64,000 bases of DNA from Heterobilharzia americana (lineage: Eukaryota; Platyhelminthes; Trematoda; Strigeidida; Schistosomatidae): the NCBI GenBank assembly GCA_944470555.2, contig OX104128.1, forward strand, positions 37,555,920 through 37,619,919, in the 5' to 3' direction. The position numbers and the translations under genes are program-made. Each line of letters starts with the position of its first letter. The first letter of the stretch is position 1. This document shows positions 34,191 to 45,250 of the stretch, one piece after another. The notes beneath the pieces were generated by a model. It worked only from the letters and a program-made list of their open reading frames with translations. It was not told the DNA's origin and searched no databases.

Positions 34191-34930
34191 ACGTTTAGTA
34201 TCAATGTAGCTGAAAATCTACAGGTATTCGATAAATGTGCTTTGTCTACGGATGGCGCGCCAAAATTGAGTTAAATACTGGGACGGATTAGGGGAGCGTT
34301 TGGGATCAGTATTTTATGGTGTCGTGCAGAGTGAAGCAATCGTTCGGGTTCGTGGTGTTGTTAACAGAGCCATTTTTATGAATTGGGCCAAAGGTGCGAT
34401 CCTGTTCAACTACTGCTGTCACATTACGGCAGAGATTGCATAAGGCTTCATCATTAAACCATCAAGTAAGGCTTCAGGGTTGGCACTTCATACGAGGTCA
34501 CTCTCGGTTAGCGTCATGATTGTCAGGAGTAGAACCCGCATATTTGTGCACAGATAGCGTTTATTACCAACATTTCCGGAAGCAATGTTGCACAGAGCCA
34601 GTAATTCTGGGGAGCCTGCAGTCCAGGATGAATGGTCTTCTGTTTTTTACATTTCTATTCGGTGAGAAGGGACAATTCGTACATGCTGGGTATGCGTTGG
34701 TATGGCCGGCTGTCGTAATCTGCATATTGGATGAGAAAGATTGATATAGAGGCACGATAAATGAGGTTGGTTATCTCAGAATTTAAGAAAACAGTACCGA
34801 AGACTAGTGTCTAAATAGGACATGAGGAATAAGGATGCTACATAGTTTACTAATGTGCTCATAGAATACACTGGCATTTTTATATTTTGCATTTCCCTTG
34901 TCCAAGTTTAAGCTGTATTACGAATACGTA

Positions 34931-36913
34931 AGGTTGGTGACTCTGATTTCCTTGTTTTGCCTTGGAGAATCAGCAAGAGCTCTGATATTCACTTGCAGCG
35001 TTTGGGTTAGAGAGGAGGAAGATAGTTGCTGCGATCTCAATAGAAGAGAGAGTGTAGGGTATATATTGGGTCTAATGACTCCAGATTAGGACGGTTACCA
35101 TGATTCCACACCATCAGATCCGCCATTTCACGTTGTTAAGCATTTTTGCGTCATCTAAGTCCACCGCTACGCTACCTGTGCTATATGCTGTCACCTCTGT
35201 CTCCTCCTTGGCCTCCACTCTCTTTGCTAACTGTAGCGGTATGGAAGAGGTGAAGCTGGTTAGACTTTGTTGCACTGGTCATCAGGTACCTGGCGTCATT
35301 CGTAATGTTTGTTGTGTTGTTATCGCACATCCGGAGACCTCTTCTACCCCCGGGCGTCTCACAGATGCGGCTGGTTTCCATAACCCCCCACCATCAGACC
35401 TGTCACTTCATGTTGTCAAACCACTTTTATGTTTTGAATTCTCTTTTGACCTGTCGCCAACACTCTCGTACCATGTACTGTCATAAAATTTCTTCCTTCG
35501 AAAAAACCTTTTTTCCTTTTACTAGCCGTAATGTTACTTGCAGAAGGCTCACGAACACCGCAAGTTCGCTTTAGTATCATAGGGTGGAGGTATATGGGTA
35601 CTTGTTCAGCAAGATATGCCTAGGGTGAGATCACAGAGAAATATGAGTACTGGTCGTTGTAGGCGTAATCTGTTTACGTCGGGTGATGAGTGAAACAATT
35701 TTTCATGGTCCAAGGTGGGAGGGGTGTTAAGCCAAGTGGCCAAACGGACTATGAAAAAATGGAGGTTACATAAGGTTAGCTACGCAGCCCAGTATGGCAA
35801 ATCGTAACACTTTCAACACGGCTCTGCCTGCCTACTCTGGGTCATCTCTTACGTCAGATCTTAGACTAAATCATGTGCTTAGTTTTTGGTATGATATACT
35901 CATGTCCTTGTCCTGTACGTCTCCTTCGGGTCTGTGTACCAGCAGCACCACTGTACGCGGTATCGCCTTTTGTGAGTTGGCTGTCAATGAACCGGTGAGA
36001 ATTGCTAAAAAGAAGGGGCTTATTAAGTAATCATTGAAAGTGGCCGAGAGATCGGAATGCCCGAACTGAAGGGGAAATTTTGTCCCACAGCGTACTATAT
36101 CGTGCAATGAAAAATGTGCATTGGAGTTATTAGCAATGGTTGTTCATAGAAATGGTGTATTCGTTATTACGCAGACCTCATGTCGGTGCTGATTTAATTG
36201 GCTAAGGATACTTCACTGAGCTACTTTTGTGGCTGGTACAGTTAACTCATCTCTGTATATCGTGACCGATATACCTCAACGTAGTGTTTTTCTATTTTCG
36301 TCTTGCTTTTGGCCTGCTGTTCGCCTTTATTATCCATTTTTGAGGTCTAACTGGTCAGTTCTTTATTAATGTGGAGTCCTAGTGATGGCGGTCGTCAGTG
36401 TACGCCATGCCATCACAACTCTATGGGGAATGGACAAGTTTTGAGGTCAAGGCTGTGCCAGCTGCCGCACCTTGTAAGATACTCAGTGGCCCAAACAATG
36501 GCTAAATAAGTCCTGATTCCGAACTGAGCTTGCTTTAATCTGCAGGACAAGTATGTTGGTGTTTGGCTTTCTTTTGTCGTTTGCGAAACATCAACGTTCT
36601 TTCTTTAAACTAACCTCTTATCTTCCTTAAATAACGACCGCTAATGCTTTGCTTGCTATTACACGTAACAAGGAGTCAAAATTACCGAAGTGATCACACC
36701 TTTTAATCGGCTAGCCTTCAGATGGCTTGCGTTGTATGAAATATATGCATACTACTTATCGGATATAAAACGGTCGGACAGCCCGTTTTAGATTTGTCAA
36801 ATAAAATGCAAACAGAGATGTCAGGTTGACCCCCATGCGTCTCAGCTAGGGTGGCTTCGGTTTCTGTACCTTACTTTGTTAGGAGGTCCTCCTTTATGTA
36901 GAAGGAGGTACCA
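34931..36913. other. Unassigned DNA between inverted arms
   Basis: 35095-35290 and 35380-35480 share a loose repeated pattern (CACCATCAGA followed by TTCACGTTGTTAA-like or TTCATGTTGTCAA-like sequence), so an old internal duplication is likely. A degenerate CR1-type 3' end may lie at 36690-36745. No gene is supported. Confidence 0.35.
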
Positions 36914-36986
36914 AAAAAAAACCACGAATTTCACCTAAATGTTTATAACTTCATCATACGCTTGTACATAGGTATATAACAAGTTA

Positions 36987-37415
36987 ATACCTGGTCAAAT
37001 ATCCTCTAATCTTTCTATTTCGTAGTGATATCTTCAGCTTCAGACTGACTTTCATCACTGTCGCGCGCACCTTCATCTTCTTCCACCTAAGCTTACCTCT
37101 AAACAGTTGGTTCTGGACACTTCCTCAAGTAAGTTTAACAGTCAGTACAAAGAATTCACACAGATGTATCATGGTTGATCTACTCATGCGTATTTTTATG
37201 TTTCTGTTACAAATTTCGCCTGCTGCTCGCTTTTGTTATTCACTTTTCAGATTTACTTAACCAGTCCTGCATTCAAATGGAATCCTACAAATCGCATTTG
37301 TCAGTGGGAAATATTGGCACCGAAACCTGATGACGAACGCGCACACCTCAAGGCCATGACTGTGATGCGGCCTCACCTTCAAGAATATTGGATGATTCAA
37401 ACGGTGACCGGATAA
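36987..37415 (+). pseudogene. Two-exon gene fragment, copy 2 (plus strand)
   Basis: Exon-like block about 36987-37128 (VKYPLIFLFR..SWFWTLPQ, hydrophobic), donor GTAAGT at about 37129, acceptor TTTTCAG near 37250, then IYLTSPAFKWNPTNR to QTVTG with stop at 37413-37415. Identical in protein to copy 1. An in-frame stop lies just upstream of the first block, and no start codon is placed well. Confidence 0.5.
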
Positions 37416-37529
37416 TCTTCAAATTCGAACTGAGCCTGCTTCAACATGCCTCCTATATGCCATAAATCACAGCATCTAATGTAAAGCATAACATTGTACA
37501 TAATAGTCATCTCTCATTACCAAAGTGAT

Positions 37530-37605
37530 CAAACCTGTAAACTGGTTTGTATTCATGTAACCTTTGTTGCATGAAATATATTATTATTATTATTATTATT
37601 ATAAT
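37530..37605 (+). repeat. CR1-type 3' terminus: stem-loop and (ATT)n
   Basis: CAAACC, an 8-base loop and GGTTTG (37530-37549) precede the (ATT)n tail by about 30 bases. The same hairpin sits at 37708-37727, 33451-33432 (minus) and 49473-49454 (minus), and in variant form at 38889-38908 and 43299-43318. Confidence 0.7.
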
Positions 37606-37700
37606 TATCGCCGGGATGCTGACCATAATGAGTAATTATACCCGTATAAATTTTCACTGCCACTGTGTAAAGAAATGTCTTTTGCCCGGTATTTGTGACC

Positions 37701-37775
37701 AAGTGATCAAACCTGTAAACTGGTTTGTATTCATGTAACCTTTGTTGTATGAAATATATTGTTATTGTTATTATA
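37701..37775 (+). repeat. Second CR1-type 3' terminus
   Basis: Repeats the hairpin (37708-37727) and ends in an imperfect (TTA/TTG)n run. It lies directly after arm 2 of the inverted duplication. Confidence 0.65.
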
Positions 37776-37779
37776 AGTA

Positions 37780-39890
37780 AAGTTTCGCTGGGTGTTCTTA
37801 ACTCCAGCTCTATCGGATGCTTTCATATTACCACAGTACCCTAATATTGGGCGAACAATAACTTTGTATGGTATAAGTTCTGCCGCAGTTGTGAGTATGT
37901 TTCTGTGTAGAAGACCTATGAGCCTTCTCCCTTTGGAAACTACTGAATCTGCTCACCCTATGAAAGTCAAACTCCTGGGGCAGGCAATGCTGAGGTCATT
38001 CACAGGACTTAGCATTGGCAGTGAGGCGTCGCCCAAGTGTGGTGTCGCGTCTAGGCGGGGTTTGCTGAAGTGGGGGATGCCATTTTTATTTGGGTTCAGA
38101 GAGGGCTATCAGGTCACGCTCCATGCAAGTAATCTCTTTATATCATCTTGTATTTGAGGGAAACCTTGTGTAAGCGCTGAGCAGGGAAAGCGGCAGAAAT
38201 CTCTAAGTCGCCTGTTGATAGGTAAGGTGCGCCATTTTTGGTAACGCTACAGATATCGCTTACGTTGAATGTGAAAACAACCGTTTTCATGCACCACCCC
38301 GGAACAACCACTTTGCATAGGTGTAGGGATGGAGCAGCGGCGAAGGAACTTCACCACTTGAAAGCAACCCCCTAAAGGTGTTCCAGACCGGGACGGTGAC
38401 CTGCCTTGAAAACAAAATGATTTCAACTCAGTGGTCAAGATTCTGTTAGACGTCTTGTGGAGTGCTTACTTGAAGTCTAAGAAAAGTTTAGTTGCAAATA
38501 GGCCTTGGTCGCGCTGGCTTGTGCTACCGTCTGGATAGTCGAGATACCAGGTAGCGTGTAGCCGCGCATTTAAGAGTCCGTGCTATGCCGGAGAGAGTAG
38601 TTTGTTTGTCGTCATGTAGTCTGCAACTTTCTCTATAATCACTTTTTCTACAGCCACAGATACTACCGACGTGAGGTTTGTAGCTCGTTGTCTTTCTGTG
38701 TGCATGGGATATATGTACGACGCTTTCTAATTCTCAGGATAATTGCCACTGAAGATGGACATACTGAATTGCTTCTGAGAAGCATCAACGTTTTTTCTCT
38801 AGACTCACCTTCTATGCGCCTTGAATACCGGTGTCGAATGTTTACCTTGATACTGCGCATAACAGTCAGCTCACATTACCAAAATGATCATATCTGTAAA
38901 CTGGTCCGTTTTCATGTAACTTATGTTGTATGAAGTGTATTATTATTACTGTTACTAAGAGGACCAACGGTATGTCTTCGCCACCTCCCCCCGGCAAGAT
39001 GGTTGGAATTCCACTAGGTCCCCCGCTGCATGAGGCTCGAAGTGATGCCGTTGTAAGGTAAACGTCTTACTGAATGAAGCGCGCGTTATTTATCAAGTGA
39101 GTTGATGTTGACGGTTTATCAGTGAATTTTGTCTCATCCTCTTGTGTAAAGGAGCCGGCAAACTTATAACCGAACTGCTCGTTGATGTGCGGTGGGTTGC
39201 CGTAGAGGTTCCCGTTGTCCATGAATAAACTGGGAGCACTGTTTCTACAGCTGATCATCCCGGCCTTCACCCTCCACCAATATTTCCCTACCGCTAATTC
39301 TGTGGTGTTGAGTCTGTCCTTGTTTGACAGCTTCCAGCACCCTTCCCGCTTTAAATGTATCTGACGTTTTTTTGAGCACGACGAGAGATGGAAAGTCACT
39401 GGATCTATGGAACTCTCTGTCGTGGTTGAGCATGCAGTTGCATACTTTCGTAGGTGTAAAGTCAACTTTGTTTTTCCTTACTTCGCTTTGGAGCACTGGG
39501 GGAATGTAGTTTTGAGATATCCCTGTGAATTCATAAAATTCATCACAGTTTTCTTTGTCTGAACTGCAAATGATCGGAGGCTCTAAACTAGTCAGCGCAG
39601 AAAGGATTGTAGTTCGTTCCGTTTGGCACGTTTATAGTTTCTAGACAGAACCATTCCTGTCTTTCGGGTCACTTTTGCTGTGGATGTGATGGAGCCTCCG
39701 AATGCCATCTTGTGGAGGTTATCTGGAAATTGCGTGCCTACCTGGGGCTTTATAGGTATGGTTGCGTTTGTGAAGGCTAGGTTTGGGACGATATTGTGCC
39801 TGGTGGGGTGCCTCACAAGTCTTTGCAGACCCTCTATTTCAAGAATGCTCACAAGTTTATCAGAGTCCTTGGTGTCTAACTGGCTGGACC
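37780..39890 (-). pseudogene. CR1-like retrotransposon remnant
   Basis: Minus-strand order: endonuclease C-terminus (GLQRLVRHPTRHNIVPNLAF and TIPIKPQVGTQFP, about 39850-39720, then KTGMVLSRNYKRAKRNE); linker and early RT pieces (39465-39067); a segment near 38438-38247 that may be the pre-catalytic RT region; and the C-terminal RLIGLLHRN to YKVIVRPILGYCG (about 37960-37840). The catalytic YADD region was not found. Stops and shifts are numerous. A foreign 3' tail (38870-38955, plus strand) interrupts it. Confidence 0.7.
38876..38955 (+). repeat. CR1-type 3' tail inside CR1 remnant
   Basis: Variant hairpin (38889-38908) followed by a TTATTATTACTG-type tail, on the opposite strand to the surrounding CR1 remnant. 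It marks a nested insertion end. Confidence 0.55.
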
Positions 39891-41550
39891 TTCTTCTGCA
39901 GCTTCGCACAGACCACAACCTATTTCTATTCATCACCAACTTTTGGCACAGCCGTCTCCTTTGTGCTACTTGCCCCCCTGCCACTCGATCTTGTTGCAAT
40001 CAGCTACCAGTGGCGTGGGTGCAGACAGGACCGTCGCTCCATACGAAGTACCTGTCTTGAATCCGATCATGCTTTAGTGTACGCTAAGCCCGGCTTGAGT
40101 TTCGGTGGACATCAAAACCCTTACCCTAAACAGGTCGATACAAGCAAAGTAGTTGTAACTAACATCGCAGCTTAATACTAATCCGAGCCAGATTTAAGGC
40201 TAGCTGCCAATCCTTTGGAAAGTGTAGACGGGCACTAGTTGCACTTGCAGGACGCCATGAAAGTGGCGGGTAACCCATTCGCGGCTTGAAAGACCATCCC
40301 GCCTGTCTGCGCTGTGTCTCTCAGAGCTCTCTGCAACTTTGTGACCCTCGCTGGACCGTTTTGGCGGATAGTGAGTTCAGTGGCCCACGCGTGCCTCCTA
40401 GGCGAAAGACGTTTACGTGAGGGCTCTGAGGCTTGGTGGTCAGAACGTGCAAATGAGGTGGAAGCAGCAGCCGCACCTGCAATAGTCGGAAGCTGTTCCA
40501 GCTCACCCGGGCCGCTGGCAGCAGGAGCCATGGTGTCAGTGAGATGGTCTGTGAGGTAGAGGACACACCGATAAACAATTTTCGAAGACACCTAGAGCAC
40601 TTGGAGGAGCGCTTCAAAGAGCAGTTTGGGTAGCCCGCGGCTCCAGTATTGCCAGCTTTGGTGTACCGTGCTCCGTGATCAGCTAACGCCGATCCACCTA
40701 ACGAAGCTGAGGTCCATAAGGGACCACAAATTCCGAAACGACTCAGGGGCACCCAACTCTCTCTAGGAAAGGAGGAACAACTTTGGCCAGGGAACTATCT
40801 GGGTTGTCTGAGAAGGCTTGAAAGACCAAGGGTTTTTCATCTCTCTAGAATGAGGGTATCATCGTACCCATCCTAAAAAGGGTCTATGTGATATATATTA
40901 TAATCACTAGGGTGTAAGTTTGTTACCAGACCGTGGAAGCACTGATCATGTTTTTGCCCTACTCTAGATAGTTGAACATCACCACTTGGATCGCAGGCCA
41001 ACAACCGCTTTTCTCGACATTAGGGGTGCATTCAGTTCGTTGGATGAAGCTGTACTTTAAGACCGTCCGTGGGAGAATGGCGCGCCTGAGAAACTTATTA
41101 ACATCTTGAAGGCTCTATATAATAGAATGTCGGGTAGGGTGATGATGTGCAACCATCCATCTCCACTGTTCCAAATCGACAGTGGGGTCAGGCGGGGCTG
41201 CGCGACTTCTGAGTTCCTCCTACGCTTTGAACTCGATAACATTCTTGAGATAGCTCTGAGGGAAGTTCATGATGTCGATATGAATCTACTACCTATAGAA
41301 CGGCTGGCCGACCCCAAATATGTTGACAATATCGTCTTACTTTGCGATAACACACGGACTACTCAAATCTCACTAAATCAATTCATAAGTGTGGCATGCG
41401 CTTAGTACTTTTGCAGAAATGTTAGGAACCTGTGCCTGTGTTCACCTTTGATGGTGAGCCGTTGGAGGTAGTCGAAAAGTTCGTGTATCTGGCCAGTTGT
41501 GTGAATGGTGAAATTTCCAACCGCATATCCAAAGCCAGAATGATCTTCAT
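39885..41550 (+). pseudogene. RTE retrotransposon: endonuclease, linker, RT
   Basis: Plus-strand order: endonuclease end (TDHNLFLFITNFWHSR, then SDHALVYAKPGL at about 40060-40090); linker (CLLGERRLREGSEAWWSERA, about 40395-40460); pre-RT PAAPVLPAL and ADPPNEAEVH (about 40640-40710); RT core with DSGVRRGCATSEF (about 41180-41215), the catalytic-site remnant PKYVDNIVLLCD (about 41310-41345, VDN for ADD), and GEPLEVVEKFVYLASC (about 41455-41500). The YADD to YVDN change abolishes RT. Several frameshifts. It starts head-to-head with the CR1 remnant at about 39890. Confidence 0.8.
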
Positions 41551-41555
41551 ATATA

Positions 41556-41800
41556 TATCTTCATATAGTCTACGCAATCGTGAATGTACTGTACCTGTAG
41601 AAAAGCACCGCCTTAAACTTAGGTCACGATCCCTTATGTTACAGTGCAGCAAGTTTTGGAATAAGCTTCCACATTTTATTCGCTCTTGCATGTTTGCATT
41701 TCAGTTTCGGCGTCCACTCAACGAATTCTTCCTTTTCACGGATATCCATAAATTTCTTGACATTCATATTATATCCACAAATACGAAGCATAATGGAGCA
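41556..41800 (+). pseudogene. CR1-like C-terminal fragment fused to RTE
   Basis: In the same open frame as the RTE tail, the translation changes to LRNRECTVPVEKHRLKLRSR, then CSKFWNKLPHFIR and FRRPLNEFF. The FWNKLP signature is the usual C-terminus of CR1/jockey-type polyproteins, not RTE. An ATATAT-rich joint lies at 41550-41567. Confidence 0.6.
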
Positions 41801-43200
41801 ATCGGCACATAACAGTGGTCAAGCCATTGCGTCCACTATGAACGTATTCAGATCTCTAAATGTAAGAATCGGTTTTATTAAAGCCCTGAAGTTCGTTTAA
41901 TGCAGATGGCCTCACGATTGCATACACGGGTATGAATACCGGCTCCTCTCCGTACAATGAACTTAAAGAATACTGTTTATTACTGAAAGCCACTACGGTA
42001 CACCCCCCTCCCAAAAAAACGACTTAATAACCCTATAATGGAAGGACTATGTGGTTGACTTAACATATGTACTTGAAAATGTACATCAAGTCCGAATGAA
42101 TAAAAAAAGGATAGGGACCTTTCTCTTCTCCAAATTTGGTAGCGTAGTAATCTGTATTTCCATATCTGTTAGTGTCTCTCCTTTCTTTCCCCATTTGCAG
42201 AAACAGCTGCAAGTCGACATTTGATGTTCAAAGTCAGTCTGAACGTGATTACTTTATGGGAATAACACCTGCTCATTGACGCCAATAATTATCGGACTAC
42301 TCCCACTCTTTCGCAAATTCTGGACCATCTTCAAGATTAACTCGCCTACTCGTCATGATTTTTCTTGCGACGAGCCGTCTGACCATTCCCAACAGTATTA
42401 GTAGCAGAGGCATTCTGAACAGATGGTTAAACCAGAGACCAATTAAAATATTGGCTCAGGAAGTCACTTACCTGCAAAGGCTTCACACTAGACATTTTCT
42501 AGTACTCTGTACCAAGAGACCTTTTCTTATGGAACTCACTACGCATCAAATACACTTCTCGAATGATGCCGCCTGTGCTAATGCAAAAGATGCTCGGAAT
42601 CTATGGACTATTGACTGTTTCAACACCTATTTTCATCCAATACAACGAGTATTCCCAGCAGAATTGATCTATATCACCTTTAAAAGTAACGTGATGACCT
42701 GGATATGCATTGATATAGCCATACACGTTGGTTATATAACTGTAGATACTTTATTGATACTCCAGATTGTATAAATGGGTCCTTTGTGGTTAGCGAACTA
42801 AAAACTGAAGATCATTCTAAGTAATAAAGTATTATATTACTAATCAGCAAACTATGCGAATGGACTAACAACTTCGGTTGGTTACAACGCAAACTTTGAA
42901 CAATGCGCGCTTTTGATATTGATAATGGAACCTATCTATGTGATGAGAGATGGCAGTCCACATCCGTCTCATGAATTTCAGCAAATTTCAATAAGATTAT
43001 GCACACCAATGACTTGATACGTAAATTATTTAATACTAGATACTTTCAAAGGTTATGAATTTGACGGTGCTTGTAAACTGGTATCCCTCATGTTAAGTCC
43101 GTTAAATGAAGGCAACATTTACTATTATCTAAACTTTAACACCCTATGTACGCTGTAAAGCAATATTTCCTCGTTCATTTCATAACTAGCAGGACCTTCG
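41801..43200. other. Unassigned DNA with one long frame
   Basis: The plus-strand frame 42355-42774 (139 codons) is the longest here but has no recognisable domain. The opposite strand between about 42745 and 42600 reads a composed-looking stretch with VYGYINAYPGHHVTFKGD and EYSLYWMKIGVE, then stops. A strong donor-like GTAAGTGA lies at about 42474 on the minus strand, but no open frame reaches it. Either could be a gene-fragment relic; neither is assigned. Confidence 0.3.
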
Positions 43201-43372
43201 GCAGTTTTTTAAAAATTTTTTAATTGAGTTTAATGACATTCCATCAGTACCACTCAGGGCTCAAATCTTGTAGACATTTTGAGATGTATCAGCGTGATGA
43301 AGCCTGTAAAATGGCCTCTTTCATGTTAAAATCCTTTTTTTTAACATGAGAATAAAACATTTATTTATTTAT
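43200..43372 (+). repeat. Non-LTR 3' end with (TTTA)n tail
   Basis: A variant of the CR1-type hairpin (AGCC, loop TGTAAAAT, GGCC; 43299-43318) is followed by a poly-T stretch and ATTTATTTATTTATTT (ending about 43372). Confidence 0.55.
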
Positions 43373-43464
43373 TTGGCCGTAGCTTCCTGTTGCCTTCTGC
43401 TGCCGGGAAGCAGTGAATGTTTTGTTCCGAAGGTACCTTACTAAAATCCCCTTCTATATTGATG

Positions 43465-44470
43465 ACATATTTTGAATAGTGAGTTGTACGAACACATGCC
43501 ATTTTTACAGACGGTATCTAAGTGTTATTTACTAATTGAAGCTGCGGAAGTTCACGAAGAAACAGTTATCAGGTCATACAAAGTCTCCCGGAGTAAACAA
43601 CTGTTTATATATTGCTAGTCATGAATGCTGGGCAAAGTTGATATCGTTAAGCAGCAGCGGTAAAAATTAACGAGGGTATAATCTCTCGGCATAAGAGGTA
43701 TCCTGACAGCAGTGAGTCATGTAATCTATAAGAGTGTATTGCACATCGAATATTGAGAAGAAGTGAATTTGAAGATTTGTTGGTATTCAGTAGGTCTGTA
43801 CTATAAACAGATGGCAAGTGAACCTAAAGTTAAGTAGTGGGATAGACGCTGAGAGGAATTTTGGGTCTGGTGTTATGTGGTGTCATGAACAGCGTAGCAA
43901 TGGTTTAGGTCTGTAACGTTGTAAACAAAGTCATTTGACTAAATAAGGCCACGTATGCAATTCTATCCAGCCTCTGTTGTCATTTTATGGTGGAAAAAAT
44001 GAGAGGTTTCATCATCAAACTATTTAACAAGGTTTCAAGGATGGCGCACCATTTGAGGTCACTTTTGGTTAGCTTCGTTTCCAAGTGAGTGGTTGTCAGC
44101 ATTGGGAGAACGCAAAAGGCACTTAATACCAACGTTTCTAGCTGATCTAATTGGAGCTATAAGTTTAAGAGAGGTTGTAGTCTGGGACGGATTGTCTAAC
44201 TCCTGGTGATTTTGCATCCACAGGCGGTAAAAGATGACAGTTCTTATGTGTTGAGTATAAGTAAGAGGTTTATCTCGGTGCTCATGATATCCATATCAGG
44301 TGTGAAAGAAAAACATATAGGCATGAGAAGTGAAATTAGTCATCTAAGACTTCGGAGAGGCAATATTGAGGACTGGTGCATCTAAAGAGGACAAGATAAA
44401 CTAGTTCTGTGTTCTGCTTATAGAATACCTTTTAAGTTTTATGCTGTACATTTCCCACGTCCTGCTTATA
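43465..44470. repeat. Diverged repeat unit, second copy
   Basis: Homologous in order to 33115-33375 plus 34250-34930, without the inserted block. Examples are ACACATGCCATTTTTA near 43494, and CATTTCC with its surroundings near 44450. Confidence 0.6.
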
Positions 44471-45250
44471 GCTGTGTTACAAACGCTGAAAGACAATGGC
44501 CCCGTTTTGCATTTGATTGCCAGCATGAGCTTGATATGCCTATACGGAGTTTGCAGGTTGTACAAGTGGAAATGTTGTCCTCGCATTAACAAAAAAATCA
44601 GGTTTGTCTCGGCACTACAAGTATTACTTGGAGAAAAAGCTTGAAGCCAATGCTTCCATCATAACAGTTTATACTTTTTGTTTGAAACATGATGAAAAGT
44701 TAATGAGGGAATGTATGCACAAACTGTTTACTTATTGCACCTCGCTGATGGTTCCAGAACTGTATAATTCACGTATGGTAGTACCATTTCACACCGAAGA
44801 TTCATAATCTTGATGAATATTACTCCTGAGACCCAAATATCTTCACTTTTCCAACTCCCGCATCTAGAAGCAATAAACTTGTTTGCATGCTTCAGTTAGA
44901 CTCCCAGGACATCTTGTCCGCCGTTTACACTGTTCGTGACAACCTAGTGGTCGGTAGGCGTTGGACTTTCCTGGTCACTTTTATAATGAGTGAATCCCAG
45001 ATTTCGATAAGTATGGAGTTTTAGTTCAGTGAACATTTTTCATTTCTGGTTGCTGTGGTTGGGTACTGTGAGCGCAGTAAAGCTGGTTACCCTCCATGAA
45101 AGGCAGTTTTAGCCGTGGTCTGTTCCTTAAATGATTAATTTTGGGTGACGACCAAGCCAACACTTAGAACTGGATTGCCTTTCTACGGCGAGAAAAAACA
45201 GACAAAGCAGTAGGCAGAGAGAGAAGCGGGAACTCCAACAAGCTGAGTGT
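44471..45250. other. Unassigned DNA with an 67-codon frame
   Basis: The frame 44604-44807 (ANASIITVYTFCLKHDEKLM.. to VPFHTEDS) is well composed, with a preceding ATCAG that could be an acceptor. No family recognised; a gene fragment is possible. Confidence 0.3.

Larger units (their letters stand above)
33115..34930. repeat. Diverged repeat unit with nested insertion
   Basis: 33115-33375 and about 34250-34930 are alignable, with clear divergence, to 43465-43720 and 43830-44470 in the same order. The block between (about 33376-34190) is absent from the second copy, so it was inserted later. The host unit has no recognised coding capacity. Confidence 0.6.
36914..37700. repeat. Inverted duplication, arm 2
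   Basis: Reverse complement of 33277-34064. The left break is at a homopolymer A-run (about 36914-36922); the right break is inside TTTGTGACC (about 37700), where a second CR1-type 3' tail begins. Confidence 0.85.

Noticed and set aside
42355..42774. 139-codon plus-strand frame as a gene
   Set aside because: No recognisable domain, no start or splice framing, and the opposite strand is equally gene-like over part of it. Kept only as an unassigned note.
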